Program-made: the position numbers and the translations under genes
Notes under the pieces: generated by a model
Seen by the model: only the letters and a program-made list of their open reading frames with translations
Database searches by the model: none
What the model was told of the DNA's origin: nothing
Shown: in pieces, positions 36,320 to 43,804 of the stretch
How the letters are laid out: the number at the start of each line of letters is the position of its first letter
How positions within the stretch are numbered: the first letter of the stretch is position 1
DNA from: JAEXNA01 sp037968995
GTDB taxonomy: Bacteria; Vulcanimicrobiota; Xenobia; Xenobiales; JADMJV01
NCBI GenBank assembly: GCA_037968995.1
Contig: JBBKWP010000363.1
Coordinates: 1 to 64,000 of the forward strand
Direction of reading: 5' to 3'
DNA length: 64,000 nt

Positions 36320-37441
36320 ATGCAGCCCCAAACCCAGACTCCGAGCGAGATCGTAGACTTCCTCCCTCTCAAGCGAATGGACCACCTCGAATTTTACGTT
36401 GGCAACGCCAAGCAGAGCGCCCAGTATTACCGCACGGTGCTAGGGTTCACCATCTCTGGCTATCGAGGTCCCGAGACCGGCTATCGAGAGACGGCCTCCT
36501 ATCTTCTGACTCAGGGAAAGATGAAGCTCGTGCTCACGTCAGCGATGTCGAGCGGACACGACGTGGCTAAACATGTAGCCAGGCACGGAGACGGAGTTAA
36601 GGTTCTGGCTCTAGAGGTGGACGACGCCGCCAAAAGCCTGGAAGCCACCGTCAGCCGAGGCGCCAAAAAAATTGCCGATGTAGAGGTCCTGACCGATGAG
36701 TCGGGGACGGTCAGAATCGCCACCATCGCCACCTACGGAGACACGGTACACACCTTTGTCGAACGAGGCGACTACCGCGGGGTATTCCTTCCGGGCTTTG
36801 AAGCTCGTGACCAGCAACCTCCTAGTGGTGAGGTCGGCTTAGTGGGCATTGACCACGTGGTTGGCAACGTGGAACTAGGAGCCATGAATCAGTGGGTGGA
36901 GTTCTACGCGAAAACTATGGGGTTCTCGCAGCTCGTTCATTTCGACGATGAAGCTATCTCCACGGATTACAGCGCTTTGATGTCCAAGGTCATGCAGAAC
37001 GGCAGCGGAAAGATAAAGTTTCCCATTAATGAGCCGGCCGCCGGTAAAAAGAAATCTCAGATCGAGGAGTACCTCGACTTTTACGAAGGACCGGGTGTCC
37101 AGCATATGGCGCTCATCACCGGGGACATTGTAACGACGGTCGAGAAACTACAGGCCAACGGACTGGAATTTCTTACCATCCCTCCCTCCTATTACGAAAA
37201 CCTTGATGAACGGATCGGCGACATAAAGGAATCGGTCGCCGATCTCGCACGGCTTGGGATTCTGGTGGACAGAGACGACGAGGGATATCTTTTACAGATC
37301 TTCACAAAACCTATTCAAGACCGACCTACAGTTTTCTTCGAAGTGATCCAGCGCAGAGGATGTCGCGGCTTCGGCGCAGGCAACTTCAAGGCACTGTTCG
37401 AAGCCATCGAGCGCGAGCAAGCTCGCCGCGGAAATCTCTAG
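36320..37441 (+). CDS. hppD: 4-hydroxyphenylpyruvate dioxygenase
   Basis: 373 residues, two VOC modules (about 15-150 and 175-350). Non-heme iron enzyme that turns 4-hydroxyphenylpyruvate, O2 into homogentisate, for tyrosine catabolism or plastoquinone/tocopherol/pyomelanin formation. The iron ligands appear as H in GIDHVVGNV, H in GVQHMALIT and E in VFFEVIQRRG; the C-terminal FGAGNFKALFEAIE helix is the family gate helix. AAGAGG precedes the ATG. It implies aerobic life. Followed after 13 bases by prs. Confidence 0.96.
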   Translation: MQPQTQTPSEIVDFLPLKRMDHLEFYVGNAKQSAQYYRTVLGFTISGYRGPETGYRETASYLLTQGKMKLVLTSAMSSGHDVAKHVARHGDGVKVLALEVDDAAKSLEATVSRGAKKIADVEVLTDESGTVRIATIATYGDTVHTFVERGDYRGVFLPGFEARDQQPPSGEVGLVGIDHVVGNVELGAMNQWVEFYAKTMGFSQLVHFDDEAISTDYSALMSKVMQNGSGKIKFPINEPAAGKKKSQIEEYLDFYEGPGVQHMALITGDIVTTVEKLQANGLEFLTIPPSYYENLDERIGDIKESVADLARLGILVDRDDEGYLLQIFTKPIQDRPTVFFEVIQRRGCRGFGAGNFKALFEAIEREQARRGNL

Positions 37442-37454
37442 GAGGATCGACCCA

Positions 37455-38435
37455 ATGTTGGTACTCGAAGAACACGAACAACCCACACTCGAGGGAGAGA
37501 ATATCGTTGTCTTCAGTGGCAACGCGAACCCACAGTTAGCCGCCTCGATCGCTTCTTATCTAGAGGTGCCCTTAGGCAATGCCTTGGTGGAGAATTTTAC
37601 CAACGGAGAGATTCGAGTCCAGATCGAAGAGAATGTCCGGGGAGCCGAGGTCTTCGTAGTCCAACCAACCTGCGGGAATGTCAACGATTCCTTGATGGAG
37701 TTGTTGATCATGTGCGACGCCCTGTCGCGATCTTCGGCGAGAACCATTACCGCCCTCATTCCTTATTACGGGTACGCCCGTCAGGAGAAGAAGACGACCG
37801 GACGGGAGCCTATCACCGCAAAGCTCGTGGCGAACCTGATCACGGTGGCCGGTGCTGACAGAGTGGTGACCATCGACCTTCATGCCGCCGCCATCCAAGG
37901 CTTCTTTGATATTCCTGTGGACAACCTGATGGCCATGCCTATCGTAGTGGACTACTTCCGCAACAAGAGAATTCCCAAAGAGGAACTGGTTGTCGTGAGT
38001 CCCGATGCGGGTGGGGTGAACCGGGCGCGCAAATATGCCGAACGACTCGGTGCGGGATTGGCGATCATCTTCAAACGTCGACCTCGTCCCGACGCGGTTG
38101 ACATGATGGACTTTGTGGGAGAGATCGAGGGCAAGACCGCCTTGATTGTCGATGACATCATTTCCACCGGCGGCACTCTCTTGCGGGGTGCCGATTTGTT
38201 AATGGAGCGGGGAGCCAAGCGCGTTATGGCGGCCACCACTCACGGTCTGTTCGCGGGAAACGCCATCGAGGCCATCGAGGCCTCTTCCATCGAAGAGGTG
38301 ATCGTTACGGACACGGTCCCCATTCCGTCGGACGCCAAACGAGGCAAAATCACTGAACTCTCGGTCGCTCCCCTCTTGGGAGAGGCGATCCGTCGGAACT
38401 ATTTTAACCTGTCTGTGAGCAAACTTTTTGGATAG
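37455..38435 (+). CDS. prs: Ribose-phosphate pyrophosphokinase
   Basis: 326 residues, class I PRPP synthase, making PRPP from ribose 5-phosphate and ATP for nucleotide, His and Trp synthesis. Motifs: FSGNANPQLAASIA, FTNGEIRVQIEENVRG, YYGYARQEKKTTGREPI (ATP loop), TIDLHAAAIQGFF, VSPDAGGVNRAR and the PRPP loop ALIVDDIISTGGTL. AGGAGG sits upstream of the ATG. It runs in series with hppD and pgi; a 61-base gap before pgi shows nothing distinctive. Confidence 0.96.
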   Translation: MLVLEEHEQPTLEGENIVVFSGNANPQLAASIASYLEVPLGNALVENFTNGEIRVQIEENVRGAEVFVVQPTCGNVNDSLMELLIMCDALSRSSARTITALIPYYGYARQEKKTTGREPITAKLVANLITVAGADRVVTIDLHAAAIQGFFDIPVDNLMAMPIVVDYFRNKRIPKEELVVVSPDAGGVNRARKYAERLGAGLAIIFKRRPRPDAVDMMDFVGEIEGKTALIVDDIISTGGTLLRGADLLMERGAKRVMAATTHGLFAGNAIEAIEASSIEEVIVTDTVPIPSDAKRGKITELSVAPLLGEAIRRNYFNLSVSKLFG

Positions 38436-38496
38436 GAGGCTGTGCGCCCAGCGACAGCCCCCTAGTCTCTGAACTCTTGAAAGTGAGAAAACGTTT

Positions 38497-40113
38497 ATGA
38501 CCCCCGCATCTACTGCAACTGCGCCCAAGAACCTGAACCCCGGTTGGTCGACCTTCACTGACCTCTATCACGAATATCCTGAAGTCGGATTCAGTCTCGA
38601 CCTTTCGGCGTGCGGCGTTGATCGCGCCGCGCTCGATTCGCTGAGCCAGCGTATGAATACTGCGTTGAAGGCTATGGATGAACTGGAGAAGGGAGCGATC
38701 GCTAACGGCGATGAGAATCGTATGGTCGGGCATTATTGGCTTCGGGCCCCCGAACTCGCTCCCAGCGTTGACCTCGGCGACCGGATCAGACAGACCGTCG
38801 ACCGGATCGAAGCCTTCGCCGCGGACCTTCATAACGGACGAATCACGACTCCTGAGGGCTCAAGATTCGACACTGTGATCAGTGTTGGAATCGGCGGCTC
38901 CGCCTTAGGCCCTCAACTGGTAGAGAAAGCTCTGGCGACCCATCGGCAACCGATGGAAGTCTATTTTCTCGACAATACGGATCCGGACGGAATCGAGAAT
39001 CTTCTAGGGGCTTTAGGCCCGGAACACTTGGCGACAACTCTCGTGGTCGTAACCTCCAAGTCCGGAGGCACCCCGGAAACACTCAACGGGATGTTGGAAG
39101 TCGAGAACGCTTTTGTCGCTGCGGGACGGCCCTTCCACGCTCACGCGGTGGCGGTAACGGGCGACGGAAGCAAACTTTTCAAAACAGCCCAGAAAGGCGA
39201 ATGGCTCGCCACTTTTCCTATGGAAGATTGGGTCGGAGGGCGTACTTCGGTCACCTCCGCGGTGGGGTTACTTCCTGCTGCGTTGGGCGGCGTGGACATC
39301 AGGGAGTTCCTCCGAGGTGCGCGAGAGATGGATCAGCTGACGCGTCACGCCGACCCGCTTTACAACCCTGCCGCACTCTTGGCGTCGGCTTGGTATATCA
39401 TCGGTGAGGGCCACGGGAAAAAAGACATGGTGGTCCTCCCCTACAAGGATCGTCTCGATCTTTTCAGCCGATACCTGCAGCAGTTAGTCATGGAGTCTCT
39501 GGGAAAATCTACCGACCGCGACGGGCGAACCGTAGAGCAAGGGATCGCTGTTTATGGCAACAAGGGTAGCACCGACCAGCACGCCTATGTTCAGCAACTG
39601 CGCGACGGGCTCCGTAATTTTTTCGTCACTTTCATCCTGGTCAACAAGACGCGGGACGGTTCACCTTTCGAAGTGGAAAAAGGGGTCTTGACGGAAGACT
39701 TTCTGAATGCGTTCTTTTTGGGCACTCGAACGGCATTGGCCGACGAAGGTCGCCCAAGTCTGACGCTGACGCTCTCTCGAGTCAACGCTTATCATCTGTC
39801 AGGGCTGATCGCTCTGTTCGAAAGGGCCGTGGGACTCTATGCGGAGTTGATCAACGTCAACGCTTATCATCAACCCGGTGTGGAGGCTGGTAAGAAGGCC
39901 GCAACTGGGTCCCTCGAGTTGCAGGCAGCGATCCTAAAGACGCTTTCCAAGAATAGTGATAAGGCTATGGGGGTTTCTGAACTCGCTAAAACCTTGAAGG
40001 CCGACGACCGCGAGGCCATGGTGTTCTATCTCTGCCGCCACTTGGCTCAGACAGGTCGCCTACGGCGAGTGGGCACCGGATCCGAGAGTCTCTTTAGGGT
40101 CGTGAAAGGGTAA
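38497..40113 (+). CDS. pgi: Glucose-6-phosphate isomerase with C-terminal winged-helix-like extension
   Basis: 538 residues. Interconverts glucose 6-phosphate and fructose 6-phosphate. SIS-domain motifs: SVGIGGSALGP, VTSKSGGTPET, catalytic Glu in QLVMESLGKS, His in GSTDQHAYVQQL and Lys in HQPGVEAGKKAA. After residue 465 an extra 70-residue segment (LQAAILKTLSKNSDKAMG, then FYLCRHLAQTGRLRRV) looks like a winged helix, similar to the tail of longer cyanobacterial-type PGIs. Followed after 12 bases by ygfZ. Confidence 0.95.
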   Translation: MTPASTATAPKNLNPGWSTFTDLYHEYPEVGFSLDLSACGVDRAALDSLSQRMNTALKAMDELEKGAIANGDENRMVGHYWLRAPELAPSVDLGDRIRQTVDRIEAFAADLHNGRITTPEGSRFDTVISVGIGGSALGPQLVEKALATHRQPMEVYFLDNTDPDGIENLLGALGPEHLATTLVVVTSKSGGTPETLNGMLEVENAFVAAGRPFHAHAVAVTGDGSKLFKTAQKGEWLATFPMEDWVGGRTSVTSAVGLLPAALGGVDIREFLRGAREMDQLTRHADPLYNPAALLASAWYIIGEGHGKKDMVVLPYKDRLDLFSRYLQQLVMESLGKSTDRDGRTVEQGIAVYGNKGSTDQHAYVQQLRDGLRNFFVTFILVNKTRDGSPFEVEKGVLTEDFLNAFFLGTRTALADEGRPSLTLTLSRVNAYHLSGLIALFERAVGLYAELINVNAYHQPGVEAGKKAATGSLELQAAILKTLSKNSDKAMGVSELAKTLKADDREAMVFYLCRHLAQTGRLRRVGTGSESLFRVVKG

Positions 40114-40125
40114 TATAAGCCTAAT

Positions 40126-41025
40126 ATGACCGAGGCGATGCAGTGGTTTGAGGACCGTGATTGGTGTTATTTGAGGGTCAAGGGTAAAGACCGAGTCGAT
40201 TTTTTTCATCGACTGACGACGAATTCTATTCCCAAGCCTGGCCAACCGGCGGCTCATACCTTCTTCTTGTCGGTCAGCGCGAAGGTTTTGGCTGAATTCT
40301 GGGTGGTAGCAACCGCCGAGCACCTCAGCCTTTTTACCCCTAGAGCTCAGTTGACTTCGGCCAAAGAGAATATCGATCGTTTTCATTTTAGCGAAGACCT
40401 TCAACTGGAAGAGCCTGCCGGAAAACTTTTCGTTCTTACGAATCTGAGTCCTGAAGTCTTGGAAGCCTTCACGGTTCTCGCGGAAATCGTACAATCGCCG
40501 GACCCACGGCACGGCGAGACATCTGCTTGGTTTTTCGTTGAAGAGCCCCAAGTGGAGGCTTTTGTCTCCCTGTGCTCGGAGTCCGGCGTAGCCTTGAGCC
40601 AGACCGAAGCCGACGCCTTGCGATTGGTAACCGGCCGTCCACGTTACGAAGTCGACTACACAGGAGACACTCTTTTCTTGGAAATGGCACAAGACGACGA
40701 TTTTTCCGAGGCGAAAGGATGTTATCCTGGCCAGGAAATTGTGGCCAGGATCCTCCACCGAGGTCGACTACAGCGCCATTTGAGAGCTTTCGAATCCCAA
40801 GAAATGATTCCGATGGACTGGACGAGCGTGGCAGACGGCAAGGAAATGGCGCGGGTCACTACCATTTTGCCCTGGGAAGAGGGCGGTAGTCGAGGCTTTC
40901 TCTACGTACGGCGTGAAGTCGGAGAGTCGGGGCAGATCCTTCAAGGCAAGGACTCTAGCGGCGTCACGTTCTCCTTGACGGTTCGGGCGAGACCCGGCGA
41001 AGTTCTGACGGGGTCCTCCGAATGA
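40126..41025 (+). CDS. ygfZ: Folate-binding protein YgfZ (GcvT-like, Fe-S cluster maintenance)
   Basis: 299 residues of the tetrahydrofolate-binding GcvT fold. The YgfZ signature KGCYPGQEIVARILHRG with its Cys is intact (about 204-220), and DFFHRLTTNSI near the start is typical. YgfZ helps assemble or repair certain 4Fe-4S enzymes in a folate-dependent way. Its last codons overlap the thyA start (ATGA), pairing it with another folate-linked enzyme. Confidence 0.92.
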   Translation: MTEAMQWFEDRDWCYLRVKGKDRVDFFHRLTTNSIPKPGQPAAHTFFLSVSAKVLAEFWVVATAEHLSLFTPRAQLTSAKENIDRFHFSEDLQLEEPAGKLFVLTNLSPEVLEAFTVLAEIVQSPDPRHGETSAWFFVEEPQVEAFVSLCSESGVALSQTEADALRLVTGRPRYEVDYTGDTLFLEMAQDDDFSEAKGCYPGQEIVARILHRGRLQRHLRAFESQEMIPMDWTSVADGKEMARVTTILPWEEGGSRGFLYVRREVGESGQILQGKDSSGVTFSLTVRARPGEVLTGSSE

Positions 41026-41816
41026 AAAACTATTTGGAGCTTTTGGCCGAGGTCCGTCATCACGGCACGGAAAAGAGCGATCGCACGGGAACTGGTACCC
41101 TGAGCAGGTTCGGCGCTCAACTGAGATTCGATCTCGCTTCTGGGTTTCCAGCGGTGACCACCAAAAAACTTTTCTTTCGCTCTGTCGTGACAGAGTTGGT
41201 CTGGTTCTTGAGGGGCGAGACGAACATCGCCTTCTTGAACGAACACAACTGTTCCATTTGGGACGCTTGGGCTGACGAGGACGGTGAACTCGGACCGGTC
41301 TACGGAGCGCAATGGCGCCACTGGCCGACCACGGACGGTGGTGAGATCGACCAGATTGCCCAGCTGGTCAAGGGGCTCAAAGAAAATCCTGACTCGAGGC
41401 GCCACATCGTTTCGGCTTGGAATGTCGAACAGATACCGACCATGGCCTTGCCGCCGTGCCATACGCTGTTTCAGTTCTACGTCGCCGAGGGGCGTCTATC
41501 TTGTGGCCTATACCAGCGCAGTGCCGACCTCTTTTTGGGTGTGCCGTTCAATATCGCCTCCTACGCCTTGCTCACCCATATGGTGGCTCAAGTGTGTGGC
41601 TTGGAGGTCGGAGACTTTGTTCACAGTTTCGGCGACGTTCATATCTACACCAACCATCTCACGCAAGTCGATACGCAACTCTCGAGAGTTCCCAAGCCGC
41701 TCCCGACCTTGGTTTTAGACCCGAGCGTCAAGGAGATCGACGGCTTTCTCCCCAATCATGTCCAACTCGCTCACTACGATCCGTATCCGCCTCTCAGGGC
41801 ACCCATCTCCGTTTGA
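41022..41816 (+). CDS. thyA: Thymidylate synthase ThyA
   Basis: 264 residues, the same length as E. coli ThyA. Methylates dUMP to dTMP with methylene-tetrahydrofolate. Motifs: SDRTGTGTLSRFG, WGDAWADE-type region (IWDAWADEDGELGPVYGAQ), catalytic Cys in ALPPCHTLFQFYV, QRSADLFLGVPFNI and HIYTNHLTQ, ending APISV. Works with dcd at 9.4 kb in dTMP supply. Overlaps ygfZ by four bases; the next gene starts 14 bases on. Confidence 0.97.
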   Translation: MKNYLELLAEVRHHGTEKSDRTGTGTLSRFGAQLRFDLASGFPAVTTKKLFFRSVVTELVWFLRGETNIAFLNEHNCSIWDAWADEDGELGPVYGAQWRHWPTTDGGEIDQIAQLVKGLKENPDSRRHIVSAWNVEQIPTMALPPCHTLFQFYVAEGRLSCGLYQRSADLFLGVPFNIASYALLTHMVAQVCGLEVGDFVHSFGDVHIYTNHLTQVDTQLSRVPKPLPTLVLDPSVKEIDGFLPNHVQLAHYDPYPPLRAPISV

Positions 41817-41830
41817 AAGAGGAAGCCGAC

Positions 41831-42430
41831 GTGCAGTATTTTCATAATCCACTCCAGCCTGGCGGCGGGGGCGGGATCGACAAGGACAAAGCGCTCACAC
41901 TTACCCTCTGGAACAAAATTGAGAGTTCCCTTCGAGAGCAGTCTGGTAGCGATCAGATCCTCTTTCACGCGGAGGTCAAACGTCTCTGTCTCGTTGTGGA
42001 GGCCGCGCTTGAGATTTGGGATCCTAACACCAAAGGCGAGCAGGATTCTAAAGCGCTTTTCTTGCGAGAACTGTCAATACAACTGCGAATCCTTGCGCAT
42101 ATGCGTCGTTTGGACGCCGAAGGCGTCGAGAAGTCCGCCGCAGCGGCCGCCGAAAAGGTCAAGTTGGAACTCCCTGGCGTGAAATCGGGCGCGGAAACCC
42201 TTTTGGAAGTTCTGCGGACGTCTATCACGCTCTCAGAAGAAGAACTCTTAGAAGGTATCGGAGTTCAGCCCCTGGCTATGGTTTTGGTGGAAAAGCAACA
42301 GCTTTTCGAAGAACTGGGTAGCCAGTTCTTTCGACTCCACGACCACGTGGGAAAGCGTCGCACCGATGTTGAGCGCACACTCCAGCAACTCCTGACGTTG
42401 CATTCAAGAAAGGCTCCCGAAAAATCATGA
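41831..42430 (+). CDS. Helical protein of unknown function between thyA and aroF
   Basis: 199 residues, not recognised. A Gly-rich start (LQPGGGGGID) is followed by an almost fully helical, charged sequence without membrane segments. GTG 41831 has AGAGGAAG upstream; the frame is open from 41417 but that part lies inside thyA. Its stop overlaps the aroF start as ATGA, so it is translationally coupled to DAHP synthase and might be a partner or regulator, which is inference. Confidence 0.72.
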   Translation: MQYFHNPLQPGGGGGIDKDKALTLTLWNKIESSLREQSGSDQILFHAEVKRLCLVVEAALEIWDPNTKGEQDSKALFLRELSIQLRILAHMRRLDAEGVEKSAAAAAEKVKLELPGVKSGAETLLEVLRTSITLSEEELLEGIGVQPLAMVLVEKQQLFEELGSQFFRLHDHVGKRRTDVERTLQQLLTLHSRKAPEKS

Positions 42431-43578
42431 TTATTGAATTAGACAATGAGCAAGACGATACGTTCGAAGCGATCCGCGAGATGGCTAAAACCTTCGGGAA
42501 CACAGTGGAGAGAATTCGTGGAAGCGGACCGGTCGACACCCTCCATGTCATTGGAGACCCCCGCGATTTGGCTCAACACACTGAATATCTAGGAACTTTG
42601 GCCGGCGTCGGACGAGTTTGGCGCATTTCGTCATCTTACAAGAACATCGCTCGGCGGGTCGTTGGCGAAAACAAGCGTTCAGTGAAGCGACCGTCTCGGG
42701 TGGTGGAGATTCCTGGTCCCGACGGATTGGTTCGCCGGTTCGGTGATGGGAAATGCCTTTTTATCATCGGGCCGGATTCCATACAGAGCGAACAGCAGAT
42801 TCGGCTAGCTGGTGAAAAAATTGCCGAACTCGCCGACCGGTTGAACATTCGTGATCGAGTGATGTTGCGGGCCGGCGCCTTCAAGCCTCGGACCCGACCC
42901 ACCGATTTTCGAGGGATGGGGATGGACGGGATCCGCCTGTTGGACAAGGTGCGCGAAGACACGGGCCTGCCCTACGTCTCCGAGGTGATGGACCATACCT
43001 TGGTAGAGGAACTTGCCGAACATTTGGACTGTTTTCAGATCGGGACCCGCAACGCTCAAGATTTCAAGTTGTTAGAAACCGTCGGCGACACAGGCAAACC
43101 TGTCATCCTAAAGCGCGGTTTTGGCAACGACGCCGTAGAGTGGTTTAATGCCGCGGAGTATATTGCCAATCGGGGAAATCTCAATATCATGCTATGCGAG
43201 CGTGGTGTCAAGACCATGTTCTGTGGAAGTGGGTACAACCGTTTCACGCCTGATCTCAACGTCATCACCTACGCTCAAAAAGAGACGATATTGCCGGTGG
43301 TCTGGGATCCCAGTCACGCTGCAGGTGACGACGCGGTGGTGGTGCCAAACATGTTGGCTGCGCTCCCCTACGGTCCCGCCGCCTTGCTGGTGGAGACCAT
43401 TCACGATGAAGCGTTTCGTAAGGAGCAGATGTGCGATGCCCGCCAAGCTTTGGCGATGGCACCACTCGAGGCAGCCATAAAAGCCGTTCTGGAATACGAA
43501 CGGGTGCTCCAGCCCCTCTTAGAGGAGGCTCAAGATTACTTTGTCCATCGACCCACCACGGCGCCGCTTCCAACTTAA
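42427..43578 (+). CDS. aroF: 3-deoxy-7-phosphoheptulonate (DAHP) synthase, type I-beta, atypical metal site
   Basis: 383 residues. First step of aromatic synthesis: PEP plus erythrose 4-phosphate to DAHP. An N-terminal ferredoxin-like regulatory domain (about 1-70) precedes a KDO8P/DAHP synthase barrel with LRAGAFKPRTRPTDF, IGTRNAQDFKLL, LKRGFG, IMLCERGV and DPSHAAG. Three of the four metal ligands remain (His in DPSH, Glu in LLVET, Asp in CDARQ), but the normal Cys of GPCS is Asp at residue 117 (GPDS; codon 42775-42777). This differs from both metal DAHPS (Cys) and non-metal KDO8PS (Asn). ATGA overlap with the gene before. Confidence 0.9.
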   Translation: MIIELDNEQDDTFEAIREMAKTFGNTVERIRGSGPVDTLHVIGDPRDLAQHTEYLGTLAGVGRVWRISSSYKNIARRVVGENKRSVKRPSRVVEIPGPDGLVRRFGDGKCLFIIGPDSIQSEQQIRLAGEKIAELADRLNIRDRVMLRAGAFKPRTRPTDFRGMGMDGIRLLDKVREDTGLPYVSEVMDHTLVEELAEHLDCFQIGTRNAQDFKLLETVGDTGKPVILKRGFGNDAVEWFNAAEYIANRGNLNIMLCERGVKTMFCGSGYNRFTPDLNVITYAQKETILPVVWDPSHAAGDDAVVVPNMLAALPYGPAALLVETIHDEAFRKEQMCDARQALAMAPLEAAIKAVLEYERVLQPLLEEAQDYFVHRPTTAPLPT

Positions 43579-43707
43579 AGCCGATTATTTTTGAAGCCTT
43601 GACGACCGAGTTCACATCCTGGCAACATGCGGAAGGGTTATTCCAGTTGTGTACCCTCTGCACTAGCTAATATGAGGAGATTGAAATTGGAGTGGCAAGT
43701 TCGTATC

Positions 43708-43726
43708 GCTAAAAATCTCTTTTAGC
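43708..43726. other. AT-rich hairpin upstream of the 903-residue gene
   Basis: GCTAAAA (43708-43714) and TTTTAGC (43720-43726) pair perfectly around ATCTC, within the 226-base gap 43579-43804. It could end the aroF transcript (the second arm begins with four T, but no T-run follows) or act on the next gene. The rest of the gap shows no ORF or clear promoter. Confidence 0.35.
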
Positions 43727-43804
43727 TATCTTAACTCACAGTGCTACGACGCCCGTGATGCTTCGTCACCAATCTCAAGTCGGAACTGGAAAGCGGGAGC
43801 AACG

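Noticed and set aside
41417..41830. Upstream half of a 337-residue open frame overlapping thyA
   Set aside because: It runs inside thyA in another frame; the real gene starts at GTG 41831 with its own Shine-Dalgarno.
43599..43672. Promoter-like TTGACG and TAATAT before the 903-residue gene
   Set aside because: The hexamers are not at a workable spacing from each other.
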